A DNA stretch of 64,000 nt from Eopsaltria australis (GCA_034509425.1 JAVTVJ010000033.1:2728001-2792000), one strand, 5' to 3'. Counted from the stretch's first letter, positions 24,501-38,500 are shown. Notes: a model not told the origin generated them from the sequence alone. Numbers and translations are program-made.

Positions 24501-27500
24501 TAAACTGTTCTTTGCATTCAGGTTACTTTTTGATGCTATCAGGAGATGGAAGGGGGGAAAAATGCCTGTAGTGAGGGTTCTTAAAGCCCTTTTATACAAC
24601 AGGGTGTATGTCCTGCCTGGGGTTTGACTCTGATGTCTTGTGTGCCTCTTTCACTTTATCCTGTAGTTCTTTTCCATTCTTTTCTGCTGTTGATGTCTTT
24701 CTTGATATACTGCTGCCTATTTGTGATTAGAATGGGAGCTGCATCAACTACAGGGAATGTTTCCACTCAAAACCTGAGGTTTTCCTTGTTCTTTTTTCTC
24801 CCTTTTTGAAAGAAGCCTTTAGTCCCAGAAGCATTACTCAGTGAGTCTTATTACAGTTAACATCCATGATGATTCTATTTGTTGTTGACTACAGTGAGAG
24901 GGCCATTAACGCTTAAGAACATTTTTGGCTCATTAACCAAAATAGACACTGAAGATGTTATGAAACTCTATTATTTCCACTAGATTGATGTCTATAAAAA
25001 TGACCATTTAATAAAAATTAGTCTTTGCAGTTAGTCAAAGATATCTACAAAACTCTTTAGTCCTTGAAAGATAACCATACAATCTATAACTTTCTCAGTT
25101 TCAATAATATCCTTGTAAGCACTTTGTTTTGAACTGTATTATGTGAACTGTTCTTGAGTAGAAAAGCCAAAACCAGAACTTGGTATAAACATCTAAATTT
25201 GGCAGAAGAGTGTGATTAGATCTAAACCCAGGATTTTGTCAGCCAAGACACTTATTGTTTTCTGTCACTGTGTTTGGAACATGCTAAGAAAAATTAAACT
25301 GATGACCAAATGCTGTTCAAATGGTTTGGCTAGCAATGGGAGCAGCTGCTGCTTCTGACTTACGATATATCCTTAGTCCACACAGATATAAAACTGTTCT
25401 ACATATTATTTCCTAGGATGGCATGCATGGGAAATGAGTTTTTGTTTTAGTAAACCCAAGGCAAATTTGTTTAAATGTTATAAGTTGGAGCCAAAATGCC
25501 CAAGCATTTGGCCATTTGCTAATGGGTTCTTCCAAACTCCAATTGCTCTTTTATTGAGAAAATAAACAGATAAATAAATTGCCACCTCTTGTGAAACTAT
25601 GTGAAAAACATTACTTCTGGTCAGTGTTAAGAAAAATCTAGTCTAATTAGGTTTTAGTATAGACTTATCATCTTGGAATTTGAGCACTTGCAGCATTCAA
25701 AATTATGAGAAAACTGTGGAAGAGAAACAAAAGATACAATGAATGTGAACAACAGAGCTTCAGAAGCATGGTCTAAATAAATAACAGAAAATGTAGCTTG
25801 AAGGTCAGAAAGCACCCTATTGTTATGACTTATTAAACTGAGTAATTAGTTCCTCAAGAATGACAACAAATGTTCAAATACTTGAAAATGGAATAGAAAT
25901 ACATGGAATAATATAGTGCACTAGCATTAGGATTTGAAGGAATTTCAATGCTTTCTTAAGAATGCACACTGTAAATAAATATGTCTTATCTACATAATTA
26001 TTATCACCTTGTTTCATCAAAGCAGAGGTGTTCTAAAAATACAATGCGGTTATTATTGCCTCAACTGACCCAATGACTTTTTCCCCTATTTATATGAGCA
26101 ATTCATACCCCAGACCTCTCATTTTCAAATGCTATAAATCAATTTGAGATCACTAACAACAAGCATGCTGACTATAACTGCAGTGTAACATGAGACCAGA
26201 TTTCCACGCCAAGTTGAGGAATCTCTGTCTCTGAAGGTTTTTAGGATTTAGATATACAAATTAAGGTTTGATCTAGCATTGGTGATAGTCCATAAATTTG
26301 TCGTCCTTATAAAAGTTGTTCTAAATCAATATCAGATTAATTTAGCTGTTGCGCTCTGATTTTCAAGAGGGTGAAGAAGGTAATGTCTGCCTTTATCACC
26401 CAGTCAGAGATTGTGACAGATGGACTGAAGTTTATGAGTCTTTCTGCAAAGCGAATGGAGAATGAAATGGTTCAGAGCACCGTGGTCAGGCTTTGGTTTT
26501 CATTGTCCTGTATGAAATCAGTGTCTTGCCATAGCTCTCTCTATAGGTGGCCAATGAAGCCAGGGCTGCTAATTTAGGCACCCAGAATAGATTTCATCTG
26601 TTTGAATGTAGATAACCGTATCTGGTCTAGGCATCCCGAGCTCTCCTTGTAGTCGGTGGAGAAACAAAGTAATTTTAAGATTGTGTTTCACCTTTTCCTC
26701 TTTCATGAAGGAAGGCAGGGTAGCATGGCCATCACACCATAATCCGATAAAAGTTTCTTGAGGACTTAACCTCTAACAGATCCATGCCCTAGCAAACATT
26801 AAGTAGAGAGGCTGGCATATGGCATGAGACACAGATGGATCCTCTCAGCATCATCTGCAGTCTCTAGCAGCTTGAGCTACGGGCCTACAGTAGCTTAAGC
26901 ACACATTTGTAGACAGATTTTTTTGTGGACTGCTTAGACTTCCTCTCTGAAAAAAGAAATAATGCCATAAAATAAAAAAATAGCCAGGTATTGAAAGGGT
27001 CCACCCTTTAGTCATAGGTATGACATTGTCCTGCTATTCTATGTTTTTGAGAGATCACATTTGCTTCATTATCCAGAATAATATACAGAAAATGGCAGCC
27101 TAAATTAGCTTTATGCATGTTAGATGCGTCTGTGCAACATTTCAGAAAGTGACATGAGCAGGTGTGAATTCTTGGATATAAAAGAGGAAGTCAAAAATGG
27201 GAGAACTGGTAGGAAGTGCATGGCTGAGAAATATGGTTATTTCACAGCTCTATGTTGTGATTCTGAAAAAACAAGTACACAAATCATACTGTGCTGTCTA
27301 GTGCCTAAAACAGGCAAACAGACCTGGAGAAAGAACCAGCTTACATGCTCAGCTGCAAAGCCCTCAGTCAACATAGTCTTATAGCATAGACAGGACAGTA
27401 GGAAACTATTCAGGAAAATATTATGGCTTGCAATATCCAGATTTCAATAATAATTTTTACTATATTTCCATGCCAAAATATTCTGCTATGCCTTGAGAAG

Positions 27501-28734
27501 TGATAAATACAAGGGATCAAATACAATAAAATTATGCCCTGATGGAGTGACAATAGGAGCATCCTGTTAGAGCAGAAAATTTACTCCTTTATTTCTTTCT
27601 TTTAAAGACTTTTGCAGTCATCATGAACGGTGATAGCAACTGAACCAAAGAGCAGGTAGCCTTGAGAAAGAAAAGTTCAACAACTGGAAAGTAGAAAGGA
27701 TTACTTATATCAGTATCTAGGCAATAAGCAGATCATTTGTAGATAGGCAATGAGTTTTAAAAACATTTAAACTCTTTATGTCATTGTGAGGTTGTTGTAC
27801 ATTTCCAGTCTGTTCTGCTCCAAGGAATGCAGAGTGAATCTAAAAGCAAACAAAATAAAGAAAATAAAGTTCTCTTACTTATAGTGAGTAGAATTTTCCT
27901 CTCAAATCCCTTGTAAATCTACTGCTATTTAAACTACAGAAACTAGAACACAGGCATTTTCCTTTTTATCCATTTATACATGCACGTGATTTGTAGCATT
28001 AACAGCAACAATTTTCCTGTCTTTTTCGATGGAGGACAGCAAATATATACTGTGTTTCCAGACCAGGTTAAAAATGTGTAAAAACAAAATGCTTCCGGTC
28101 AGACACATTATTGCAGTTGGAACAAAAATCCACTCTCTGCTTGGCTTGGATACTTAATTTATTGTATTTTAACCCCTCCGTTTAACCCCTAACGACATTT
28201 TGATCTCTAAAATCTGAAGTTATCCTCAGATGAATATTATCTGCTTTATAATCAGAAATAATCAGCTCTTCAGCTGCAGGCAATATGTGTTCTATTCAGC
28301 AAATCTGTTGCATGATTCACAGCTCAGCATAAAGAAGCTATTCTCTTACTTATGAATACTATCTTCTCTCCAAAATTTACATTTCTTATTCAGGCAAGAA
28401 TTCTATTGATCTTAGTGTTAACTTGAGTGAGTATAAGGATTAGGATCTCCAGGTAGAGTAATGAAAAAAAAAGAACTACCATATAAAAACATAGAGTTTA
28501 TACACAACTTCTTAGGGCTTCAAAGGAACTATAGGGGCCCCATGGAGTGAAAGAACCCAAGATATGACATCTGCTGTGAGCAGATCTTCACCCTTCTGCA
28601 CTGCCACCTCCAATCTCACACAAAATTAATAACCATGGACAAACACTTTCTCCAGATGATAAACACAGAGAAATTTCTCTGGAAATCTGTCAGATATTCA
28701 GGAGAAGACAATCAGTCTGTAATATTTTTTAAAA
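24501..28734. other. No gene recognised; AT-rich unique sequence
   Basis: No repeat family, exon or RNA gene was recognised. The 86-codon plus frame at 27124-27384 has no identifiable motif and is not credited. Confidence 0.4.
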
Positions 28735-28800
28735 ATTTTGTTTTTATGGATATGGAACAGACTTCCTAGGAAAGTTGTATATAATGTAGTCTTTACCCAT
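28735..28800 (+). mobile_element. Possible ancient CR1 remnant
   Basis: Around 28748-28775, TATGGAACAGACTTCCTAGG followed by AAAGTTGTA encodes WNRLPRKVV. This is close to the conserved 'HWNRLPREVV' segment near the end of CR1 ORF2. Upstream T/A-rich sequence could correspond to the preceding 'RKNFF' block. The tail is not recognisable, so this rests on about 27 bases. Confidence 0.35.
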
Positions 28801-30280
28801 TACAGACTCTTAGAAACTATGCTATCTTCATATTCCTTACAGAAAAATTTTATCATGCTTCTGGAGATAGGTGCTAATGTGAATGAAATGGGATTTATTG
28901 CTGAGCATGTGGACTCTTGCTGCAAATGTTAGACAATAAGACTAACTGTAAGTAGGCTTGTGACAGGATAAACTTTTCCACCTATGACTTCCAGAGGTGG
29001 ATAAAATAATTTGCAATGTCACAACACAGAATAAAGCACCAAAGCAGCTACACCTGTGTCTTCCTGGAAATAATGTAACCTTATCATGATAGCTGAAAAT
29101 AAAGTTTTTTCTGATTCCTACTCTTTAAATCTAGAAGCCAAGATTATTCCAGGAGAAACCAAGGGTTATTTTATCATGAAAAGCTGATGAAGAACCTGAG
29201 TAACTTCATCTCTAATTTTGCTGTTGATTAGCATTGCCTTTAGATCCCATCCCCCTCACTGCAATTTCCTTTCTTAACATAATTTCTTATGTAACCAAAT
29301 AAATGCCTCAGCTAACTTTACATCCTTCCCCAAGTAAAGAATTCCTGAGGGATTTCCTTTAAGAGAGTATCATCAATATCAGAGAAATTATTTGCTTTTG
29401 CAGCCCTTTCTTTGCCATTTATTATTTCAATGTGTGATTATAAGATATCTTCTATTTGAAAAAGACAAGATGTCAAGTCAAGCTGAATACTGGATTTAAT
29501 TTCTGCAGAACTGAATTACATGAGATTGACAAGTAAAACCGCTTGCTTAGTACTAAATAATCAATACAATTTACTCTGATATGTTTCCCATAGTTAAACC
29601 CATTGTTATTGCTCAACTTGCCATTACCATTCCATCTTGCATGTGATTCCACAGGGGGGTGAGTTCTAGTGGTGGTGATATATGACCTTGCTAGAATCTG
29701 TATTTCTGCCTGTCCTATTGTTTGAATTAAGAAGCACCAAACATCTCAGATTGTAAAATAATGTGATGCTATGCATTATTAATGAATTTTCAAAAAAAGA
29801 AAACTATTACTTAATGAACTTTATATAATTTGCTGTCTTATTTCTGAATGAAGAGTAAATATCAGAATTCTTGGGCTCATGACAGACATTGGGTAGTCAC
29901 AGAGAGCGCTGTACTTTTTTTCATGTCAATGAATCATGGATAATACTTGTGGTAACTTAGTGAAATACTCACAGTACAGACTGAAAACATACAGAATATG
30001 CCCGAGTTTATTTAAGGGATTATGATCTGTGTTGGTATTCTTCAAGGACATTAAGAAAACAAGCTGTGCAATGGAGTGTCCCACATGTGGCTTCTGTGGT
30101 TCTCTTACACCTTTTCAAAAATTATGTCCTCAGTCAACTTCTGACAAAACATTGAATAAGGTGTTGGTACTTGCTGATATATCTTGACCAGCTGAAAAAA
30201 ACCCCCAAACTCAATTAAGCAAAACCCCAAAACTCACAGAAAAGAACCAGAAGAGATGTTTAATAATGGATTTCAAAAAA
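28801..30280. other. No gene recognised; AT-rich unique sequence
   Basis: Unique sequence. Just before the CR1 at 30281 lies an A/C-rich patch (30196-30237). No exon or RNA gene was recognised. Confidence 0.4.
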
Positions 30281-30384
30281 TCATAGAATGACTTGGGTTG
30301 GAAGGAACTATTAAGATCATCTAATTCCAAGCTCCCTGCCTTGGACAGGATTTAATGTAATCAACTATAGCAGGCTTTGGAATC
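30281..30384 (-). mobile_element. CR1 LINE 3' tail, antisense
   Basis: It begins with the reverse-complemented 3' terminus TCATAGAATG (30281-30290). Then follow ACTTGGGTTGGAAGGAACTA (30291-30310), TTAAGATCATCTAATTCCAA (30311-30330) and CCCTGCCTTGGACAGGA. Similarity fades within about 100 bases, the usual 5' truncation. Confidence 0.85.
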
Positions 30385-32939
30385 ACATGCAATTAATTTC
30401 CATGTTTTGATCCCGTATCAGGTGAAGCTTGGTCATGAAATTATTCGAGTTTTCACTTAAGATTTGAATTTGTCTTATATACATTTTCCATATATCTTCC
30501 ATACATTTACCAAAACAAGCAAGGAATTTAATTTCTGGGATAATGTGTTTATGAATAAATACATGAATGGATAAGAAAGAAGCAACACTGCATATATTTG
30601 CAAAGAAATATCCCTTTACATAACAGGAATTTGTTGTGTTAGAATCTGCTTTTAGAAAAGTGTCTGAACGAATATGATTGGATGGGGTTGAGACTAAGAC
30701 ACTGGATTAAGAGATCAGTATTCAACTTCTAGCTGTGTAACACATTTCCTGATTACCTCAAGCACACCCCCTCACCCTTCCATATCTCATTCCTCTGCCT
30801 TTTATTTATTTATTTTATTATTATATGAATCTATTTTACTTACAAATAATGCCTGAGACAATGATCATAAAATTTGCTAGTCAAAAACATGACACTGAAG
30901 CAATTATTCATATGAAGCAGACGAAGGTGTATGACCTCACTATTCACAATCAAACTTATGTGTGTGTATATATATATACATGCAAATGCAATTTATTTCT
31001 GTAAAAGTAGGGAGAAAATGAAAACCTGCTCTTCAGAGCCAAAAAGCTTTCTTCCAGCTGTTTATTTATGACACTCTTATTTCTTCAGTCAGAAAATAAT
31101 CTGGGTATTTTTTATTTAGAAACCAATTTAATTTTCTAAAATTCCTTGGGCTGTTCATTTCCTGCTGTCATCTTAAAGAGATCCCATCCTTTCCTCAAGA
31201 ATATCATAAGTCCCATGGAATCAAAGACAGAGGTACAAACTGTGTCAAGCTAGTACTCTAAATATGTATTTTGGATAGTTAATACATGGCAGAAATTGAC
31301 ATAATTTCACTACCATTATATAAGATCCATTTTCAGAGGATGACGGCCTTTAAGCTTTGAAAAATAACTCATTGAAAGTCTAGAAGAACCATTAAAAATA
31401 ATTATTTGGTTTGAAATGACTGATATATAGCTACTTTGCTCAACATTTTAATGATTTCTTGTCACAGTCTTTCTTTAAATCTTTGATACTTCTCCTAGAC
31501 TGCTGAAAGCTTGCAGCTAGAAAGAGCAGAAAGCATTTTTTCTTAGTTCATAAAATGCCACCACAGGGTGGTGAATTTTTTTGCCAATCAAAAAGATTTA
31601 TTTTACTACTTCTAAAGGAGCACATCTTTTACATGAAGCTGAAAAGTTATTCTTAATCTATTTAAAACATAAATCTATTCAAGATGCAATAGGTAGTATT
31701 AGTAGTGCTGATGTAATGATACCAAGATTTTTACTTTAAATTATCCAATTAATCCATAAAAAATAAAAATCATTATTAGCATCATTAACTGTTATACAAA
31801 AATATATCCCTGGGATTCTGCTTGTACATCCAATGCTTTTCTGAGCATTTTATTTGGAGCTGTAAGCATCCCAACTCCTTCTCCAGGTTATAGATCCTGG
31901 TGTGAGGATCCAGATGTTGGTAATGGGGCTTTATTCCTCATTGTTGAGAGCTGTTTTGGCACATTGAGAACATCTCATTCTCTCTTCATTTCCCTGTGAC
32001 TTCACACTACATCCACATTTACTATGCATGCTGTGGTTTACATGATCGTTCTCACTTTGTTAATCCCTGAAACAAATTCTGTCCATCTCACAAGGCTGCA
32101 TCCCTTTAATATTTGTTAAACAACTGCTGACCTGTTCTTACACGTAAAGCTTTTGATGCTGTCGTGTGCACTTGGTTACAAGGCTTCTACTGTCAGCCTG
32201 TGCTTGTACTCCTCTGCATCCCACCAGTGTTTTAGGGTAATAGATTTGACACAAAATACCTTTTTTTCAATGTAACAGAAATTAATCAGTTTTTGTAGCA
32301 CTAGACATTGTACCTGCTACACAGAATTGTACAAAGCTGAGCAAAACTAAAACATAAAAGGTAATATTCACCTGACTACTAGACAATGCTTGTTACAGCT
32401 AATCAAGCTAAAACAAAGTGCCAGAAAGTCCCAAAATAAGCCCAGACAAAATAAATATTAGGATATTCAGTCATGAGGCTTACAGAGTTGGTACATCCTA
32501 TGACCTGTTAAATCAATCGCAATCCCATATTTTCAAATTTACAAAAGGCCAGCGCTCTCTGTGGCAACAATCTTCAAAACTCATAGAAATCAGCTTCTCG
32601 AGATGTGTCCTGGTACCTCCTGCCAATAATACAGTGATGGGGGTGACAGCTGGGCAGAAGTCAACTTGTGTGTAGGGTTAATTTTCACTCAAAAAGATTC
32701 TGTATAAAAATGCTATATCAAAACAAAGGTAGTCTGGATGCAGAGACAGCTCTGAAGAAATAGACCTATCCTATGAATTGCAGCTTTGCCACCACTTGCA
32801 TATTTATAAATTTATATATATAACAAGATTAATGTCTTCCCAGGCATCTTCCTCCCCTCTCCAGATCCTTGCTCCTGAAGAGGATGATAAAAAAAAAAAG
32901 AATTCAGAAGTAAGTTTTTATCTGCTGTGAAGTACTTAC
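30385..32939. other. No gene recognised; AT-rich unique sequence
   Basis: Unique AT-rich sequence containing a TTTA/TTA-rich patch (30800-30826) and the TG/TA microsatellite (30959-30982). The 85-codon plus frame 32418-32675 has no motif and is not credited. Confidence 0.4.
30959..30982 (+). repeat. (TG)n(TA)n microsatellite
   Basis: TG repeats run into TA repeats, ending in CATG. Short dinucleotide repeat. Confidence 0.9.
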
Positions 32940-32971
32940 TTAAGTACTCCACAGTACTGTGGAGTACTTAA
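32940..32971. repeat. Perfect 32-bp palindrome
   Basis: From 32940 the left half is TTAAGTACTCCACAGT and the right half is its exact reverse complement, with no spacer. It contains three AGTACT hexamers and is bounded by TTAA at both ends. A further AAGTACTTACTT copy lies directly upstream (32930-32941), and GCTGTGA occurs on both sides (32924-32930 and 32974-32980). It can form a cruciform or a tight hairpin. No known element is recognised. Confidence 0.97.
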
Positions 32972-33740
32972 TGCTGTGAGTAATTGCTCATTTCTTTTAC
33001 ATATTGAATGTATCTGACTTCTTATTTAATACCCCATAGACATCTGTGAATCTTATGAGACCTTGAAATCATGGTCTCTGCACACATCAATTCTATGAAA
33101 TATTTTTAATGTAGCTCTTACAGAGGCTTGCATATAGTTTAAAAGCATATGAGTTTATGATGCTAATGAAGGACATTGTCAACTCCATTAAATTTCACTG
33201 AAGACAGCTGTGTCAACAAATATTTTTGTGCAAGTGTTTTGCGATGATTTGGCAGGCTCTTGACTGAAGTATGGTCCTGTTTTTCTCCATTTCTCACCTG
33301 TTCTAAGGCTGTGAAGAATGAAAGCAAAGTATAAAGCTGATACAAAGGAAATAACACTAATTACATTGAGACAATCTGCTAGCACTCAAGGTGGATTAAG
33401 TTTTTTTACAATTGGGTTTCACCTGTATCAAGCTCCTGTGCTTGTTCCACTGCATGGCCAAACAGCTAGGTAGGTCATTTGTCACAGAACATAAAAGAAT
33501 TTGGTCTTTTTGAAGCAGGGAATCCAAGCCTACAAGACCATCAGTAATTCATACTATAATTCCATTTTTGCATAATCAGAGAGATTAGCTGCCAGCAGTC
33601 TGTTTATGTGCAAAAGCATAGCAAAATCTTGCAGTTACTTTTCCTTGTAAGCCTATAAATTTTTATGAGGTTTATATATTTCAGTCAGAAAAACATATTT
33701 TGAGGAGGAATAAATATTTCTTAAGCTAAATATATTTCAC

Positions 33741-33761
33741 TTTTTTTTTTTTTTTTTTTTT
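33741..33761 (+). repeat. T21 homopolymer
   Basis: Twenty-one consecutive T followed by GGGTGACATG. It could mark the antisense poly(A) tail of a retrocopy, but no recognisable retrocopy lies beside it. Confidence 0.95.
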
Positions 33762-34799
33762 GGGTGACATGTGGATACTGGTTTGGCATTTTTATGAGAA
33801 GTAGCCAAAAGCAAATTGTGCTCTCCTCTTGTGATTGGTAGACAAGGTAAAAAGCTTGAATTTGGAACTGTTAAATGAAGATGACCACTGAATGAATTTG
33901 AATTTCAGTGCTTGAATCAACTCAGCTGGAAAACTGGATATTAGCAGGATCTGACTGAAAAACAGATGTTGTAGCACAACAGATATAGTTTCCATAAACA
34001 AATCACAGCCTAAAACTGTGTGAAATTACATGTAGTTACTGTAAAGCAGTATAAGGAGAAATAGATTTGTGATATTTTTAATTGGAAAAATCAGGAACAG
34101 GTTAAGAGATACCTAGTTATAGTTCCAGTACCTCTTTGCAGTGAGAGGCTGAATAACATGACACTGCAAATTATCTTGAGGGGAAAAGTAGTACTTGAAA
34201 TCTCAGAGACCTAATGTAATAGGACATCATCTAATAAAGAATATTTTTGGCAGAATCTAGTCAAAGAGATAAGGTGAAATATCAGATACCTTACACATTT
34301 TATTGGAATTTGAAATAATTAAAGAAATCCTTTATAATAACTTGTTTTCATATTTATAGTCTTTATGTTATGGAATCTTTGCTAGACCTCACACATATTC
34401 CTATAATACATTTCTTTCTTGAGTCCAGTGCATCATTATTTGTTGTTTTTTTCAAACAGTGATGTTGTTTCATGTGGTATAGGAAGATATATATGAACAA
34501 CTGAAGAAGCCAGACCCTTCCTTGCTGTAGAGAAGGTTGTTAGTAAGGAATGTCTCATTGAAATGAAGGACGCAAAGCTCATTAGCTTTAATGCTGTAAG
34601 TGAATCATAATTTATGCACCACAAAGGGGAAGTTTTTCTTTAAATCCAAAAGGTTTGCATGACTGAAATGTTCTAATGAATAGCTACATGTTTTTTCTTA
34701 TGAAAAAGAGGCCGGTAAAACAACATGATGCAGTTACCCTTTATGTCAGAGAACATCTGGAATGCCTCTGGAAAGTCTGGAGTTCTGTCCCAGGGAGAA

Positions 34800-34851
34800 T
34801 GCTGAGTGCCCCTCCCAGTTTAACTCATTCTATTTTTCTGTGATTCCGTGA
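34800..34851 (+). mobile_element. Possible CR1 3' terminus
   Basis: ACTCATTCTATTTTTCTGTG followed by ATTCCGTGA (34823-34851) looks like the CR1 end ATTCTATGATTCTGTGA with an insertion. The preceding bases are not clearly CR1. Weak. Confidence 0.35.
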
Positions 34852-35352
34852 ATGAATGTGCACATTAATGATTTCTCCTTCTTCATTGTGGAATCCAGTT
34901 TGGATCTTTTAATGTATTTTCTAAAACGCTTCTACAGAATTTTCTCAATTAGTCTGCATGCAGCACCATAATATTTCCAAAAGTATTGTACATGGTGCCT
35001 TTAGGTATGTTAGAGACTCTTGTCCTCTTTGTTACCCCTCAGTTTGCCCCAGCTGCAGGCCTGCATTACCACAACTGACTGTGGGTGAGTTGTGTACAGC
35101 TGTAGGGTCTCCAGTGCCAGTCTGTGCCCGTGCCACCTCCCTCAGCATCCTGTGTCTGTACCTCTGCATTTTGCATCCCTTCTCCTCACTTCTCAAGGCC
35201 TCTGTTATCATACTGGATTCCAGTTTCTCCACCCTGCATCACTATGCTATAGTCATAAAAATCTCATTCTCTGCAGAAAAATGGTTTGTAACTGCTATCT
35301 ATAAAAATCCATGTTTGTACTATATATAGATAAACAAAAAAATTATCCGCCA

Positions 35353-35525
35353 ACTCAGCTGAAAAACCTCTGTCACAGCTAAGCTGAGTAAAACAGCTGT
35401 AGGCAGGTCACGGTAACTGCAGACAGAATAAGTCAGACCAGCCTCAGTTCTGAGGCTGTGCAAACTCAGTATAAAGCTTGTGACCTGCTAATAGTCATGA
35501 CAGTGCAGTATTACAAGGCTGCACA
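35353..35525. other. Cluster of inverted repeats, candidate structured RNA
   Basis: Four stems occur in 173 bases. ACTCAGCT (35353-35360) pairs with 35382-35389. GCAGGTCAC (35403-35411) pairs with 35480-35488. Enclosed by that pair, AGCCTCAG (35440-35447) pairs with CTGAGGCT (35450-35457), a near-palindrome. GTGCAG (35503-35508) pairs with CTGCAC (35519-35524). The arrangement of a small tight hairpin within a 9-bp closing stem could be an RNA fold. It matches no family I know, and it could arise by chance in a window of this size. Confidence 0.35.
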
Positions 35526-38500
35526 GTTACACCTCTTTACTACTAAACTTTAGGATCCTAGGTAATTTCAACCATGAGGCCAAACATGCAAGCAGAGGTA
35601 GGATGCAGTGATTCAAAAATCTTAATATCATTTCATTGGTTGTTTTAGTGTGTATGTGTATATACATATCTCTCCATATATAATTTTCCCCCTATATACT
35701 GTCTGCCAAACATACTTGGAGGATTTTGACCTTGTGATTGAGTCCAAGGATAAAATAGTTGGGTTTCTGCCTGAGTGGAAAGCTCCTTTAGACACACTTT
35801 TTCTTCTAACGAAAATAAATATAAATAATAAAAAAATATAAATTTGTTTTTTCCTATACAACTATTTTTTTTCCCCAGATGTTTTCTTGTGGGACTTGGT
35901 GCAAAAACTGTCTGCCATATTTGTTTGGGTATTTTTATTTAGACAGCATATATACTCAAATTTAAGGCTGGTTTTAGGCTATAGAGTGTACACAGACAAG
36001 GTATTTATATGTAGATAATTCAACTCTTGTTTTGCAACTTGGAAGAATTTATTTTTGCAAAAACCCTTAAAAAACATGATTGAATTTATCTTTGCATTAC
36101 TGTGTTCCTTATATGTAATTAGCAATAGTCAGATGTCTTAAACTTATTTGAACTCCCTTGTCTAAAGCTTAGTAGGTCATGGCATTAGAGTGAGACCTCT
36201 GCAGCACAGTAGAATGGTGAGATTTTGAAAGCTCAGCTGTGTTTTCAGATGCATTTATAATAATTGCTTTTGACTAGAGATTACAGGTCTCTGTGGGTAG
36301 TTCTTCTGAAGCATTTCTAGGCAGTGATAGACATACTGCAAAAGGCACTTAAGACAGTGTTTATGTGCAGCCCTAAAGGTACTTTGAAAAGGCTCAGTTT
36401 TTTTGAACAGATGGTGTAATTTGCTTCCTGCTGCTTTTAAGGGATGCCTTCCTTATCCTGAGGTATTCTAGTGTACTCTCATGCAAATCCTATTTGTCCA
36501 TTGCAACTGGTCTTGTTTCTTTATTTTAATTCTGCTTTGACTTATCTTTCACTTTTACTGTGTAATAATTTTTTCAGGGGATTACTGGACTAATATGCCT
36601 GATGTAGCCATGAGACATATGCCTCTGAATAGTACTAACAAGGTTCCTCTCTCACTTTTATTATTCTGAAATAACACATTAAAATTGCTTCTCTGAAATT
36701 ATAAAAAGAATTGCTAATATAGTATAATGATGAATACATTACACTATATTCCCAGAGCTTCATGTGAAATGAACCTATAGCAAAGACTAATTTAAAAATG
36801 CAATTTAATATAGCTACTTTTGTTTTTAAAAGACATGACATTTGTGCTCTAGAGAGCTGTCCACTGTTATTACTGAAAAACAGAATCCTTTCCCTTAAAA
36901 CTGCACAATGCTGAGATAGCAACTCTTGAAATCCTTCCTTTCACAGTGTGGTACTTTTCCAAAGAAGAGAATGGCAATCAGAGAGAGCCATGGTGCCTGT
37001 TTTATATCCAGCTGTTATTCTCTGCTGAAGAACATTACAACCAATCAGGTTCACCATTTTGTGAAACCTTCATAGGGCCCATGATCACAACAGTGGTGGC
37101 TGTCAGAGGAAGATGTTTATGCAACCTCATGAAATGAATGAATTTTGTTATGCAGATGCTGTTATTTTTTTCTTCATTATGATCACTGAACCACTGCTTC
37201 TGAGACTGAGGAAGCAAGTTCAGGGGCAGCACTGCATAACTTACTTAAACTGTTTTACCATGCTCGCTCGCAGCTGCATGCTTAAGGAAATTTAAGTTTA
37301 TGTCATATGTTGGAAGATGTGGACGTCTCATAATATCTCTATTTTCCTTGTTTTCTAGATTCCTGGCAGAGAAATGGCACAATGAAAACATGAATTGATT
37401 GACTGTGCGTGACTTTGAGAACATTTGCCACAGGCTCAGGGTGTTCATCTGCTTAAGCATGCCTCTGTACCCAGATACAGGCAGTTGTCTACTGAGTCTT
37501 CCAACACTGAGCTGTCCAGTCACGAATCAGCTCCAGCTCAGAAGCTATCTAACTTAATTTGTGAAATGCAGTGTCTCATCTGAAGTAGCAGCTGTAAAAA
37601 TATAGAAAATGAAGGAAGTAAGATTTGCTTAGATCCCTGTCTTAATTGTGATGGTGAGACATGTAAATAGAATTAGGGTCATGAGCACTTGTGATCATCA
37701 AGGACTACTCAGCAGATTATACTGAGCAAATCTAATTAGGATAATTATTAACCTCCTACTCAAATGCTTTTTTTTCATTATGTAAGGCAATTTAAGCATT
37801 TTCATCCTATATTGCTGTTGTGATACATAAAGCAGTTGCAAAATTTTACCTCAGACAAGGCTTGAATTTTAAGGAAATATTTCAGTGTGGACAATATATA
37901 GTTGTTTATTAACAACCTTCATGATGAATTAAAAAATGAAATAATGTTAGTTGCTTAAGTGTTTTTGAACTGCTGTCATTTGATACTGAAATTTTGTGTT
38001 TAACAACCAGTGCTGGAGACTGCAGTCAGCCACAATGAAACACTCATTTTAGTTTCAGTAATAGCTTTCCCATAACATAAGTGCTTTTATATGCTCCTGT
38101 TCCATCAAGGTTATTTCTAAAATAGTGGAACTTTCTTTTGAAAGTGTGGTGTGGTCATCTACAACTTTTTTTTTAACATGTAGCATGCAGAACAAATATA
38201 CAGCTTTATTTTTTTTTTTTTTTTTTAGATAAAATCTAGGCACTTAACTTCAAATGACGAAACAAGAAAGGAAGAAACAGATGAAGTTACTTCACATCAC
38301 AGTACAAATAATGATAAAAGGAATAAGTGGAAAGTCAATTTAAATGCAACTGAATGTAGCTAATATGATTCAGTAACTGAGAGAAGGATAAGTCAAGGGC
38401 GTACTGTACTCATTATTAATACTTAAGGTCCAAGCCTTCTAAGTGGTTTCAGTAGTTCATCAAACAAAATGAAAAAAAACCAAACCAGATCAAAACAAAA

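Larger units (their letters stand above)
32972..35352. other. No gene recognised; unique sequence with a T21 run
   Basis: Unique AT-rich sequence with T21 at 33741-33761 and a possible CR1 terminus at 34800-34851. A 123-codon plus frame (34958-35329) in a patch slightly richer in G and C shows no domain and is not credited. Confidence 0.4.

Noticed and set aside
34958..35329. 123-codon plus-strand frame rich in Cys and Leu
   Set aside because: No domain, no splice or promoter context; length is compatible with chance in a patch with few A/T-rich stops.
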